Origin: Rhodoplanes serenus
Lineage (GTDB): Bacteria > Pseudomonadota > Alphaproteobacteria > Rhizobiales > Xanthobacteraceae
Direction of reading: 5' to 3'
DNA length: 64,000 nt
NCBI GenBank assembly: GCA_945897515.1
Contig: CAMDFO010000002.1
Location: 52,348 to 116,347 of the forward strand
Shown: piece after piece, positions 1-10,337 of the stretch
Position numbering within the stretch: the first letter of the stretch is position 1
Layout of the letters: the number at the start of each line of letters is the position of its first letter
The notes under the pieces: generated by a model
Told to the model about the DNA's origin: nothing
What the model saw: only the letters and a program-made list of their open reading frames with translations
Database searches by the model: none
Program-made: the position numbers and the translations under genes

Positions 1-825
1 AAGGTCGCGCACCCACTGCTGCGCGCCGGGGATGCCGAGCGCCTGGTCCTTCAACCGCGGCAACGACAGCGAATCAATGGTGAACGCGGTGTAGAGCGGA
101 ATCTGACCCTTGAGGCCGGACTGCGAATACTGCGTGATGAACTGGATGCCGGGGCCGCCCGGATAGAACGCAAAGATCGCATCGGGCTTGGCGTTGCGCG
201 CCTTCGAAAGCTCGGCCTGAAAGTCGACTTGCGTCGGCCAGGTGGTCAGTTCGCGGCCGACGATCTTGCCCTTGAAGGTCGCTTCGACGCCTTCGAGCAT
301 GTCCTTGCCGGCCGCGTAGTTCGGGCCGATCAGGAACGCGCTCTTGACGCCCTTCTGATTCATGTAGAGGCCGATCGCCTGCGGCGTCTGGTCGTTGTTC
401 CACGACGTCGAGAACACGTATGGCGAACACATCTCGCCAGCGAGCTGAGAGGCGCCGGCGTTGGTGATGATGGTGAAGGTCTTGGAGTCGATGATCGGCT
501 TGAGCGAAGCGAGCAGCACATTGGACCAGATGATGCCGACGATGAAGTCGACCTTGTCGGACTCGATCAGCTTCTGGACCTTCTGCACGCCGACTTCAGG
601 CTTGACCTGATCGTCCTCGTAGATCACTTCGACCGGCAGGCCGCCGAGCTTGCGGCCGTGATGGTCGAGCGCGAGCTCAAACGAGTTGCGCATGTCGTTG
701 CCGATCGCTGCGACCGGGCCGCTGAACGTGCTGATGAAGCCGATCTTGACGGTCTTCTGCTGGGCCAGAGCCGGCGCCGTGGCGAGCGCGAGAACGGCGC
801 AGGTGGCCAAAAGGGTGCGTTTCAT
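1..825 (-). CDS. Branched-chain-type ABC transporter substrate-binding protein (3' end outside window)
   Basis: The frame starts at the ATG on 825-823 and runs off the left edge, giving about 275 residues of a family usually 380-400 long. It opens with a Sec signal peptide ending ALAQ, then KIGFISTFSGPVAAIGNDM, the usual opening of Peripla_BP_6 (LivK-like) periplasmic proteins. A GGGAGG ribosome site precedes the start. It lies 38 bp downstream of the benzoate-CoA-ligase-like gene on the same strand, so the two are probably one operon. By that context the ligand may be an aromatic acid rather than an amino acid; this is inference. No permease or ATPase gene is visible here; they may lie beyond the edge. 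Confidence 0.9.
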   Translation of the reverse strand, partial: MKRTLLATCAVLALATAPALAQQKTVKIGFISTFSGPVAAIGNDMRNSFELALDHHGRKLGGLPVEVIYEDDQVKPEVGVQKVQKLIESDKVDFIVGIIWSNVLLASLKPIIDSKTFTIITNAGASQLAGEMCSPYVFSTSWNNDQTPQAIGLYMNQKGVKSAFLIGPNYAAGKDMLEGVEATFKGKIVGRELTTWPTQVDFQAELSKARNAKPDAIFAFYPGGPGIQFITQYSQSGLKGQIPLYTAFTIDSLSLPRLKDQALGIPGAQQWVRDL

Positions 826-863
826 AATGTTCCTAACCTCCCGGTGAGTGATTGGCGGCGACT

Positions 864-2486
<1,623 letters not shown>

Positions 2487-2574
2487 CGCATCCCCTCGAA
2501 AAGATGAACTATTATGCAGGGCGCAAACACCAGCCGCAATGCGCTTGCCTCGTACCGAACTGGAACTTAAGTCC

Positions 2575-3741
2575 ATGATCCTCAGCCGCGACCGCATCCT
2601 GACCACGCATGTCGGCAGCCTGCCCCGCAACGAGGTCCTGACCGATCTCCTGGTGCGGCGCGAAGCCAGCCAAAGCATCGACGGCGCGACCATGGCGGCC
2701 GAGATGGACAAGGGCGTCGCCGAGGTGGTGGAGCGCCAGCGCGCGGCCGGCATCGACATCGGCAACGACGGCGAGCAGCAGCGGGTCGGCTTCCAGACCT
2801 ACGTGCCGCAGCGCATGTCTGGCTTCGGCGGCGAGTCCAAACGGCCGCGGACCCGCGACCTGAACGAATTCCCCGAACTGGTCGAGCTGATGAAGCTCCG
2901 CTTCCCCAAGCGCGCCAACAGCCACAACGCGCCGCAGGCGATCGCCGACGTGAAATATCTCGACGACGCGCCGATCAAGGACGAGCTTTCGCGCTTCAAG
3001 CGCATCGCCGGAAGCCACTTCGCCGAGACCTTCATGACGGCGGCGTCGCCCGGCATCATCGCCACCACCATGATCAACGCCCATTACGACTCGCACGAGG
3101 CGTATCTGATGGCGCTGGCGCGCGAGATGAAGATCGAATACCGCGCGATCCACGACGCCGGAGTCGTGCTGCAGATCGACGCGCCCGACCTCGCGATGTC
3201 GCGCACCATCAATTTCCAGGAAAAATCCGACGCCGAATTCCAGAAAATCTGCGAATTGCAGGTCGAGGCGATCAACAACGGCATCGAAGGCATCCCACGC
3301 GACCGGGTTCGGCTGCACTGCTGCTGGGGCAACTGGGATGGGCCCCACCTGTTCGACATCGCGCTCGAAAAGGTGCTGCCGATCTTTCTCCAGGCGAATG
3401 TCGGCGCGCTGTCGATCGAGTTCGCCAATCCGCGGCACGCCCATGAATACGAAGTGCTGCAACGCATCCCGCTGCCCAAGGACATGATCCTGATCCCCGG
3501 CGTGATCGAGAGCACCAGCAACTTCGTCGAGCACCCCGAAGTGGTGGCGCGCCGCATTCAGGAGGCGGTCGCGGCGGTCGGCGACCGCGAGCGGGTGGTC
3601 GCCTCGACCGATTGCGGTTTCGGCACATTCGCGGGCCGCGAATACGTCATCTCGGGCGCGGTGTGGAAGAAGCTCGAGGCGCTGCGGGCCGGCGCCGATA
3701 TCGCTTCGGCGAGGCTGTGGGGCAAGAAGAGCGCGGCATAG
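2575..3741 (+). CDS. Core-MetE-like (cobalamin-independent methionine synthase C-domain family) protein, paralogue 1
   Basis: This 388-residue protein matches only the catalytic C-terminal half of MetE (COG0620) and lacks the N-terminal domain. The four zinc ligands of MetE can be placed: H248 and C250 (LHCCWG), E282 (LSIEFAN) and C347 (STDCGFG). Members activate a thiol on zinc and move a methyl or alkyl group; relatives include core methionine synthases and epoxyalkane:CoM transferase, so the substrate is open. The start at 2575 matches the start of the paralogue at 4853; an in-frame ATG at 2539 is the alternative and neither has a strong ribosome site. The two copies look about 60 percent identical by eye and flank a Bug protein. 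Confidence 0.85.
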   Translation: MILSRDRILTTHVGSLPRNEVLTDLLVRREASQSIDGATMAAEMDKGVAEVVERQRAAGIDIGNDGEQQRVGFQTYVPQRMSGFGGESKRPRTRDLNEFPELVELMKLRFPKRANSHNAPQAIADVKYLDDAPIKDELSRFKRIAGSHFAETFMTAASPGIIATTMINAHYDSHEAYLMALAREMKIEYRAIHDAGVVLQIDAPDLAMSRTINFQEKSDAEFQKICELQVEAINNGIEGIPRDRVRLHCCWGNWDGPHLFDIALEKVLPIFLQANVGALSIEFANPRHAHEYEVLQRIPLPKDMILIPGVIESTSNFVEHPEVVARRIQEAVAAVGDRERVVASTDCGFGTFAGREYVISGAVWKKLEALRAGADIASARLWGKKSAA

Positions 3742-3843
3742 TCGCCCACCGCTGCCCAACATTGTCGCGGCGTAGCAGGGAAGACTATGATCCAGCAGAC
3801 AACGCCCGGACTACGGGCCGTCCGAACGGGGAGGATATCAACG

Positions 3844-4821
3844 ATGCACGCGATCAACCGGACCTTGGCGCTCTCCGGCGCCCTCCTGCTGGCGCTCGGC
3901 TCCGCTGCCCTTTCTCAGGCCGATTACCCGACGCGCCAGATCACCATCGTGGTTTCGGTCGCACCCGGCAGCCAGGCCGACCAGTTCGCCCGCCTGATCG
4001 CGGAGCCCCTGCAACAGCGCCTCGGCAAGCCGGTGGTAATCGAGAACCGCCCCGGCGGCGGTCAGGTCACCGGCGTCAACGCCGCCGCCAAGGCCGCGCC
4101 CGACGGCTACACGCTGATGCACGGTAATCTCTCCGGCTTCATCATCTCGCCGCAACTCCGCGATCCGGTGCCCTACAACACGCCGAGGGATTTCGTGCCG
4201 ATCGCACTGACGCTCTCGGGGCCGTCGGTGCTGGTGGTCGACCCCAAGCTGCCGGTCCACACCGCAGCCGAGCTGATCGCCTATGCCAAGGCCAATCCCG
4301 GCAAGCTGAACTACGGCTCGCACGGCGCGGGCTCGTTCACCCACGTCTCGACCGAGTTGTTCAAGGGCATCACCGGCACCGACATGGTGCACGTGCCATT
4401 CAACGGCGGCGGGCCGCTGGCGATCGGCTTTCTTTCCGGGCAGGTCCAGGTCGTGATCTTCGACCTGGTCAGCATCCGATCGCATGTCGACGCCGGCAAG
4501 GCGCGCGTGATCGCGCAAGTCGGCGACCAGCGCTCGCCGCATTACAAGGACATCCCCCTGCTGTCGGAGAACGTGAATCCCGCGCTCGCAGCCGACTTCT
4601 GGATGGGCATGGCCGCGCCGGCCGGCACGCCGCAGCCGATCGTCGACCGGCTGAACCGAGAGATCAACGCCATCATCAACACGCCGGAGTTCAAGGCCAA
4701 GGGCGAGGTCGCCTCGATGTATTCGCAGAACCGCTCCGCCAAGGAGTTCGGCGACAAGCTCGCCCGCGAATGGAAAATGTGGGGCGACGTGATCCGCGAA
4801 AAGCAACTCGTGGTCCGATGA
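3844..4821 (+). CDS. Bug-family (TctC-like) periplasmic solute-binding protein
   Basis: A 325-residue exported protein with a signal peptide ending near ALSQA, then DYPTRQITIVV and the loop VVIENRPGGGQ that typify Bug proteins, the binding components of tripartite tricarboxylate transporters. These usually bind carboxylates such as citrate, aromatic or dicarboxylic acids. GGGGAGGA lies just before the ATG. No TctA or TctB is adjacent, so it is an orphan; it may serve the membrane pair at 32.8-34.8 kb or a sensor kinase elsewhere. It sits between two MetE-like paralogues in one apparent transcription unit, which suggests it delivers their substrate; that link is inference. Confidence 0.88.
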   Translation: MHAINRTLALSGALLLALGSAALSQADYPTRQITIVVSVAPGSQADQFARLIAEPLQQRLGKPVVIENRPGGGQVTGVNAAAKAAPDGYTLMHGNLSGFIISPQLRDPVPYNTPRDFVPIALTLSGPSVLVVDPKLPVHTAAELIAYAKANPGKLNYGSHGAGSFTHVSTELFKGITGTDMVHVPFNGGGPLAIGFLSGQVQVVIFDLVSIRSHVDAGKARVIAQVGDQRSPHYKDIPLLSENVNPALAADFWMGMAAPAGTPQPIVDRLNREINAIINTPEFKAKGEVASMYSQNRSAKEFGDKLAREWKMWGDVIREKQLVVR

Positions 4822-4852
4822 CGGCAAGCCGCCACTCAACGAAAGTCCAAGC

Positions 4853-6025
4853 ATGATCTTCAGCCGCGATCGAATCCTGACCACGCACGTCGGCAGCCTG
4901 CCTCGCAACGAAACGCTGTCCGACCTGCTGATGATGCAGGAGGAAGGCAAACCGCACGACCCGAAGGTGCTCACTGACGAAATGGACAAGGCCGTCCATC
5001 ACGTCGTCAGCGAACAAATGAAGGCCGGCATCGACATCGGCAACGACGGCGAGCAACGACGCATCGGCTTCCAGACTTACGTGCCGCAGCGCATGTCGGG
5101 CTTTGCCGGGGTGTCGAAGCGCCGCCGCGGCCGCGAGTTCGAGGAATTCCCGGACCTGCTCGCCTATATCATGCGCCGCTTCCCGAACCCGCCCAAAAGC
5201 CAGCAGGGCGCGCCCGAGGCGCAGGCCGATATCAAGTATCACGACTTGAAACCCATCACCGGAGAGACCACGGGCTTCAACCGGATCGCCGACGAACTGG
5301 GCGCGTTCTCCGAGCGGTTCATGACCGCGGCGTCGCCCGGCATCATCTCGACCACGATGCTGAACGCACACTACGACTCGCACGACACCTATCTCGACGC
5401 CATCGCGAGCGAGATGAGCAAAGAGTACCAGGCGGTCCACAAGGCAGGGCTGATCCTGCAGATCGATGCTCCGGACCTCGCGATGGATCGCACCATGATG
5501 TACCGCGATCTCTCCGACGCCGAGTTCGTCAAGCGCTGCGAACGCCATGTCGCGGCGATCAACAAGGGGATCGAGGGCATCCCGCGCGACCGGGTGCGGC
5601 TGCATGTCTGCTACGGCAACTGGGAAGGCCCGCACATCCACGATGTCCCGCTGGCGACGATCCTGCCGGCGCTCTACACCGCCAACGTCGGCGCGCTTTC
5701 GATCGAATTCTCCAATCCGCGCCACGCCCACGAATATTCCGCGCTGAAAAAGCATCCGCTGCCCGCCCACATGCTTTTGATTCCCGGCGTGGTCGAGACC
5801 ACCTCGAACTTCGTCGAGCATCCCGAGGTGGTGGCGCGGCGCATCGAGGAGGCGGTGTCGGTGGTCGGCGACCGCGAGCGCGTCATCGCCTCGACCGACT
5901 GCGGTTTCGGCACCTTCACCAAGCGCGAGTGGGTGATCGAACCGGTGGTGTGGCTCAAGCTGAAATCGATCCGCGACGGCGCGGATATCGCCTCGCAGCG
6001 GCTGTGGGGCAAGAAGGTGGCGTGA
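4853..6025 (+). CDS. Core-MetE-like protein, paralogue 2
   Basis: This 390-residue homologue of the protein at 2575 keeps the four expected zinc ligands H251, C253 (LHVCYGN), E285 and C350 (STDCGFG). The first 20 residues and the stretches AASPGII.TTM.NAHYDSH, LQIDAPDLAM and NFVEHPEVVARRI are nearly the same in both copies. Divergence is concentrated around residues 25-60 and 110-145, which may set substrate choice or allow a heterodimer. It begins 31 bp after the Bug gene and is followed by a hairpin at 6043 and then the M24 gene. Two such genes in one unit is unusual for methionine synthesis and favours a catabolic methyl or alkyl transfer, by inference. Confidence 0.85.
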   Translation: MIFSRDRILTTHVGSLPRNETLSDLLMMQEEGKPHDPKVLTDEMDKAVHHVVSEQMKAGIDIGNDGEQRRIGFQTYVPQRMSGFAGVSKRRRGREFEEFPDLLAYIMRRFPNPPKSQQGAPEAQADIKYHDLKPITGETTGFNRIADELGAFSERFMTAASPGIISTTMLNAHYDSHDTYLDAIASEMSKEYQAVHKAGLILQIDAPDLAMDRTMMYRDLSDAEFVKRCERHVAAINKGIEGIPRDRVRLHVCYGNWEGPHIHDVPLATILPALYTANVGALSIEFSNPRHAHEYSALKKHPLPAHMLLIPGVVETTSNFVEHPEVVARRIEEAVSVVGDRERVIASTDCGFGTFTKREWVIEPVVWLKLKSIRDGADIASQRLWGKKVA

Positions 6026-6042
6026 GGCTCGGCCTCCCCGCT

Positions 6043-6065
6043 CCTCTCCCCAATACAGGGAGAGG
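6043..6065 (+). terminator. Perfect 8-bp hairpin after the second MetE-like gene
   Basis: CCTCTCCC (6043-6050) pairs with GGGAGAGG (6058-6065) over a 7-base loop. No T-run follows, so it may stabilise the 3' end of the message or lower read-through into the M24 gene rather than act as a full intrinsic terminator. Confidence 0.4.
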
Positions 6066-6152
6066 CCAGAAAGCGATGCCGCGACGCTCCGAACACGCGC
6101 TATAATCACCACGAACCTCGGGCCGCGGCCCCACGAAACTCAGGAGACCCCC

Positions 6153-7457
6153 ATGGACGACATCACCAAGCGCGACCCCGTGCAGATTCGCGCCGAGGAC
6201 ATCAACCCGCGCTACAACTGGGGCCGCGCGCTGCCGGCGCTCGGCATCATGGGGGTCGATTTCGAGGAGCGCGTCGATTACCGCCGGCTGCACAAATACC
6301 GGATCGGCCGCGCCCGGCAGGCGCTGGAGGCATCCAACCTCGGCGCGCTGCTGGTGTTCGACGTCAACAACATCCGCTACCTGACCTCGACCAAGATTGG
6401 CGAGTGGGAGCGCGACAAGCTCTCGCGCTGGGCGCTGCTGCCGCGCAACGGCGAACCGATCATCTGGGACTTCGGCTCTGCGGCGGTGCACCACAAGCTC
6501 TATTCGCCATGGCTCAAGCCGGAGAACTGCAAGGCCGGCCTCGTTGGCCTTCGCGGCACCGTCGCGCCGCAGTTCGGCCTGATGAAGCGCCACGCCGAGG
6601 AGATCGCCGCAATCCTGCGCGAGCACGGCGTCGCCAACATGCCGCTCGGCGTCGACATCATCGAGCCGCCGATGATGTTCGAGTTGGAGAAGGCCGGGCT
6701 CAAGATCGCGGACGGCCAGCAGACCATGCTGGAGGCCCGCGAACTGAAATCGGCCGACGAGATCGCGCTGCTCAACCGCGCCGCCGCGATGGTCGACGGC
6801 GCCTACCAGCTCGTCAACGACATGCTCAAGCCGGGCGTGCGCGAGAACGACGTCGTCGCCGAGGTCAACAAGTTCCTCTACACCCATGGCTCCGACGACG
6901 TGGAGGCGATCAACGCCATTTCCGGCGAGCGCTGCAATCCGCACCCGCACAACTTCACCGACCGCATGATCCGCCCCGGCGACCAGGCGTTCTTCGACAT
7001 CCTGCAATCGTTCATGGGCTACCGCACCTGCTATTACCGTACCTTCAACGTCGGCCGCGCCACCGACAGCCAGCGCGACGCCTACAAGAAGGCGCGCGAG
7101 TGGCTCGACAATGCGATGGCGCGGATCAAGCCCGGCGCCACGACCTCGCACATCTGCGAGGTGTTCCCGACGGCGGACGAGTTCGGCTTCCCGGACGAAA
7201 TGTCGGCGTTCGGGTTGCAGTTCGCGCATGGCCTCGGCCTGGCGCTGCACGAGCGCCCGATCATCTCACGCGTGGTCTCGATGGAACACCCGACCGAGAT
7301 CAAGGAGGGCATGGTGTTCGCGATCGAGACCTATTGCCCGGCGACCGACGGCTATTCGGCGGCGCGCATCGAGGAAGAGGTTGTGGTGACCAACAACGGC
7401 TGCCGCGTGATCTCGCTGTTCCCGGCGGAGGAATTGCCGATCTCGCACCGGTATTGA
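6153..7457 (+). CDS. M24 (pitta-bread) family protein, DddP/Xaa-Pro-peptidase-like, with altered metal site
   Basis: The 434-residue protein has a creatinase-type N-terminal domain and an M24 C-terminal domain. Four of five canonical dimetal ligands can be placed: D282 (FFDI), H359 (FAHGLGLALHE), E392 (FAIETYC) and E407 (RIEEEV). The second aspartate, normally the D of DITRTF, is C293 in TCYYRTF, codon TGC at 7029-7031; the alignment is ungapped. M24 folds include prolidases, metal-free creatinases and the DMSP lyase DddP, so it need not be a peptidase. CAGGAG lies before the ATG. Position directly after the MetE-like/Bug cassette suggests a shared pathway, possibly on a methylated sulfur or nitrogen compound; this is inference. 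Confidence 0.8.
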   Translation: MDDITKRDPVQIRAEDINPRYNWGRALPALGIMGVDFEERVDYRRLHKYRIGRARQALEASNLGALLVFDVNNIRYLTSTKIGEWERDKLSRWALLPRNGEPIIWDFGSAAVHHKLYSPWLKPENCKAGLVGLRGTVAPQFGLMKRHAEEIAAILREHGVANMPLGVDIIEPPMMFELEKAGLKIADGQQTMLEARELKSADEIALLNRAAAMVDGAYQLVNDMLKPGVRENDVVAEVNKFLYTHGSDDVEAINAISGERCNPHPHNFTDRMIRPGDQAFFDILQSFMGYRTCYYRTFNVGRATDSQRDAYKKAREWLDNAMARIKPGATTSHICEVFPTADEFGFPDEMSAFGLQFAHGLGLALHERPIISRVVSMEHPTEIKEGMVFAIETYCPATDGYSAARIEEEVVVTNNGCRVISLFPAEELPISHRY

Positions 7458-7462
7458 CACGA

Positions 7463-7499
7463 GTCATTCCGGGCGCGCGCAGCGCGAGCCCGGGATGAC
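7463..7499. repeat. Intergenic palindrome (Bradyrhizobium-type)
   Basis: GTCATTCCGGGC (7463-7474) and GCCCGGGATGAC (7488-7499) are inverted copies with one mismatch and a GCGC-rich centre. Similar GTCAT-CCCGGG palindromes are common between genes in Bradyrhizobium-like genomes. It sits 6 bp after the M24 stop and may end or stabilise that transcript. Confidence 0.6.
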
Positions 7500-7519
7500 G
7501 GGAGAAACGGGAGGACGAA

Positions 7520-8275
7520 ATGAAAATCGCACTACTCGCAGCAGCCAGCATCGGGATATCCGCTTTCATGACGCAGCCCAGTTCCGCCGCCGATATCACC
7601 GTATTCGCCACCGGCGCGTCGAAACGCGCCTACGAGACACTGGCGCCGCAGTTCGAGCGCGCGACCGGCCACAAGCTCGTCACGACGTTCGCGCTGCCGC
7701 CCGACCTGATTAAGAAAATGGAAGCGGGCGAACCGTTCGACGTCATGATCCTGTCCTACGACGTCGAGAACCTGATCAAGCAGGGCAAGCTCGCGGCCGG
7801 CTCACGCACCGTGTTCGGCAGGATCGGTATCGGCGTCGCCGTGACGCAGGGCGCACCGAAGCCGGACTTCAGCACGGTCGAGGCGTTCAAGCGTTCGCTG
7901 CTCAACGCGAAATCGATCGCAACCTCGGGCGAAGGCTCGAGCGGGCGCTACGTCGCCAGCCTGCTCGTCAAGCTGGGCATCGCCGACCAGATCAACCCCA
8001 AGATCAAGTCGGGCGGCGCCGGCACTTCGGCAAAGCTGGTATCCCAGGGCGAGGTGGATTTCGTGGTGTCGGGACTGCCGCCGCTGCTCGGCACGCCCAA
8101 CATCGAGTGGCTTGGCTACCTGCCGGCCGAAATCAACAACTGGCTGGCCTTCACCGGCGGGATCAACGCAAAGGCGAGGCAGCCGGAAGCCGGTCGCGCG
8201 CTGTTGAACTTCCTGACCACGCCGGCCGCCATCGCGGTCTGGAAGGAGAACGGCCTGGAACCGGTCGGACCCTGA
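7520..8275 (+). CDS. ModA-like periplasmic substrate-binding protein
   Basis: A 251-residue exported protein: signal peptide with cleavage near SSAAD, then ITVFATGASKRAYETLAPQF, the opening of the molybdate-binding-like (ModA/PBP2) family. The sequence GSSGRYVASLLVKLGI and the AWKEN-like ending fit stand-alone relatives seen in rhizobia, which often lack ModB/ModC partners. No transporter genes are next to it. GGGAGGA precedes the ATG. Ligand is unknown: tungstate or molybdate are possible, but many orphan members probably bind organic acids. Confidence 0.75.
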   Translation: MKIALLAAASIGISAFMTQPSSAADITVFATGASKRAYETLAPQFERATGHKLVTTFALPPDLIKKMEAGEPFDVMILSYDVENLIKQGKLAAGSRTVFGRIGIGVAVTQGAPKPDFSTVEAFKRSLLNAKSIATSGEGSSGRYVASLLVKLGIADQINPKIKSGGAGTSAKLVSQGEVDFVVSGLPPLLGTPNIEWLGYLPAEINNWLAFTGGINAKARQPEAGRALLNFLTTPAAIAVWKENGLEPVGP

Positions 8276-8357
8276 GCGCCGCCCCTGTGGGCGCCGTCAC
8301 CGAACTGTCATAGGCAAGCGACTATTCTCCGCCATCCGCCGGCGGGGGCAATCGGCT

Positions 8358-9647
8358 ATGCGTTCATCCATTACGGCTGGCTTCGTAGCGCTGCTCATGG
8401 CGGCACCCGCCGCGGCAGACGTGACGATACGCGAACACCGCAGCGACGACACCCTGCTTATCCTCGGCACCTACAGCTTCGAGGGCGGCAAGACCCTGAA
8501 CCTGACGGTCGGCATCGGCAGCGGGGCGTTCCGCGGCCCCAACGATCCGCCAAACACGATCTGGACGATCGGCGACCGCGGCCCGAACTTCACCTGCGGC
8601 GAAGCCAAGACTATCGCCGGCGTGACGCCGCAAGCCTGCGGCGAGGTACGCAACGGCCGCGTCTATCCGGTGCCGGGCTATGCGCCGTCGATCTACCGCG
8701 TGGTCCTGCTCGACGACGGCACCTTCCGCGTCACCGACGTCATCACGCTCAAGGACCGCGACGGCCGCCCGCTCAACGGCATGCCCAATCCGCTGTCAGT
8801 CGCCACCACCGAGACGCCGCTCGACGGCGCCGGCAAGCGTCTCGCGCAGGATGTCCATGGCATCGACGCCGAGGGCATCGTCCGCCTGGCCGACGGCACG
8901 TTCTGGGTCGGCGACGAGAACGGACCGTCGATGGTGCATTTCGCAGCCGACGGAAAAATGATCGTGCGCCACGTGCCGCACGGGACGGAAGCCGATTACG
9001 CGGGTGCGCGCTACGACGTGAAGGGGACGCTTCCGGCGATCCTGGCCAAGCGCCAAGCCAACCGCGGAATCGAGAGCATGGCGGTCTCGCCCGACGAGCG
9101 GTTCCTGTATTTCATCATGCAGAACCCATTGGCGAACCCGGATGCCGCGGCCTATCGAGCCGCCCACAATTCGCGCCTGTTCAAGATCGAGCGCGCGACG
9201 ATGCGGGTCGCCCGCGAATACGTTTATACGCTCGACGACCCCAAGAGCTTCCGCCGCGACCCTTCGGAGGTACGGAGCGATCCGCGCATCAGCGAGATGA
9301 TGGCCATCGGCACCGACCGGCTGATCGTGCTGGAGCGCAGCGAACAGACCACCAAGCTGCACGAGGTGGAGCTTGCGGGGGCGACGAGCATTTCGGGCAC
9401 CCGATGGGACGACGCCGCGACGCGCCCGACGCTGGAGCAGAGCGACCTGGCCGCAGCCGGAGTCACTCCGGTAAAAAAGACGCTCCGGTTCGACACCGCC
9501 GATTTCCCGGCGATCGTCGGCAAGACCGAGGGTATGGCGCTCCTGGGCGACGGCGCGCTCGCCCTCATCAACGACGACGACTTCGGCATCAGCGGCGGCC
9601 GCACGCAGATCGTGGTGGTGCGCGGCACCGGCATCGCCAAGCGATAG
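8358..9647 (+). CDS. Exported esterase-like phytase-family protein (PF13449-type)
   Basis: This 429-residue protein has a signal peptide ending near APAAA and a beta-propeller-like body. The motifs TIGDRGPNFTC, HGIDAEGIVRLADGTFWVGDENGPS and NRGIESMAVSPDERFLY, with the late IVGKTEGMALL, are typical of the esterase-like phytase family, which is found in the periplasm or outside the cell and may hydrolyse phosphate or carboxylic esters. The acidic GDENG and EG segments are candidates for calcium or catalytic sites. It reads alone; the gene before it is 82 bp away and unrelated. Substrate is unknown. Confidence 0.75.
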   Translation: MRSSITAGFVALLMAAPAAADVTIREHRSDDTLLILGTYSFEGGKTLNLTVGIGSGAFRGPNDPPNTIWTIGDRGPNFTCGEAKTIAGVTPQACGEVRNGRVYPVPGYAPSIYRVVLLDDGTFRVTDVITLKDRDGRPLNGMPNPLSVATTETPLDGAGKRLAQDVHGIDAEGIVRLADGTFWVGDENGPSMVHFAADGKMIVRHVPHGTEADYAGARYDVKGTLPAILAKRQANRGIESMAVSPDERFLYFIMQNPLANPDAAAYRAAHNSRLFKIERATMRVAREYVYTLDDPKSFRRDPSEVRSDPRISEMMAIGTDRLIVLERSEQTTKLHEVELAGATSISGTRWDDAATRPTLEQSDLAAAGVTPVKKTLRFDTADFPAIVGKTEGMALLGDGALALINDDDFGISGGRTQIVVVRGTGIAKR

Positions 9648-9717
9648 CGCGGAATTGTCAGAGCGACGACGCTTGAGTCTCTTGCGCGCGGCGCGAGGCC
9701 CGGCCATCCTGAAAAAC

Positions 9718-9945
9718 ATGGCGCCCTACGTTCCAAAATACGTCTCGCCGAAGCAGGCCGCGGAGAGCAAAGCGCAACTGCGGCGGCGCCTCCTTTGGGT
9801 CGCCGCCGCCATTCCACTCTCGTTCTTTTTCTTTGCGTTCGCCTATAGCGACCAGGCGCCAGCCTTGCTGCGCACCGCCGTCGTCACGGTGGACCGTTCG
9901 CTCGGCTACCCGATCATCTGGCTGCTGGGTCTGATCCTGGGTTAG
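9718..9945 (+). CDS. Small two-helix membrane protein, unknown
   Basis: A 75-residue protein starting MAPYVPKYVSPKQAAE, with a hydrophobic helix at about residues 28-48 (PLSFFFFAFAYS) and a second at the C-terminus (PIIWLLGLILG). The frame is open to 9655 through a TTG, but the ATG at 9718 gives a sensible soluble N-terminus. Its stop overlaps the stop of the convergent gene by four bases. No family is recognised. Confidence 0.55.
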   Translation: MAPYVPKYVSPKQAAESKAQLRRRLLWVAAAIPLSFFFFAFAYSDQAPALLRTAVVTVDRSLGYPIIWLLGLILG

Positions 9946-10337
9946 ACTGAAATCTCGTTCACCCGCACCAACGACACGAACGGGGCAGGCACCACCGCCT
10001 GGAAGCCCGCCGGCGTGGCCATGCCGACGACCAGGACCTGCACGATCTGGAACGTGCCTTCCTTGTTGCTGGCCTTGCCGAGTTCGCTGCCGACCACGTA
10101 GGCGATGGTCGCGACCACGCAGGCGTCACGGCTGTTCGCTTCGGTGTTGACGGTCTGCAATGCCTTTTCGGGATTGCCGTCGAACACCGTGACGAAGCGC
10201 TCCATCTGCTCCTTGGTGTCGCAGATCACGCTGGTGCTGACCTTGATTTCGCGGCTGTTGTCGTTGGGTTGCTGTTGAGCCTGGGCCGCGGTGCCGAGCA
10301 GTGAAGCAGCCAAAGCAATACCGAGCACGAAACGCAT
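9942..10337 (-). CDS. Exported conserved hypothetical protein, tandem paralogue A
   Basis: This 131-residue protein has a clear Sec signal peptide (cleavage after AAQA) and a small periplasmic body. It shares with the next gene the lines ICDTKEQMERFVTVFDG, VNTEANSRDAC and QIVQVLVVGMATPAGFQ, so the pair arose by duplication. Two cysteines (in ICD and DAC) are kept in both and could form a disulfide. An AGGAGG-type site precedes the ATG. No function is recognised. Confidence 0.75.
   Translation of the reverse strand: MRFVLGIALAASLLGTAAQAQQQPNDNSREIKVSTSVICDTKEQMERFVTVFDGNPEKALQTVNTEANSRDACVVATIAYVVGSELGKASNKEGTFQIVQVLVVGMATPAGFQAVVPAPFVSLVRVNEISV

Noticed and set aside
2487..2574. SAM riboswitch before the MetE-like gene
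   Set aside because: The 88-bp gap shows no SAM-II-like pseudoknot elements that I can recognise.
2487..2765. Upstream extension of the benzoate-CoA-ligase-like gene
   Set aside because: The added residues have no homology to the family and would overlap the MetE-like gene; a good ribosome site precedes the ATG at 2486.
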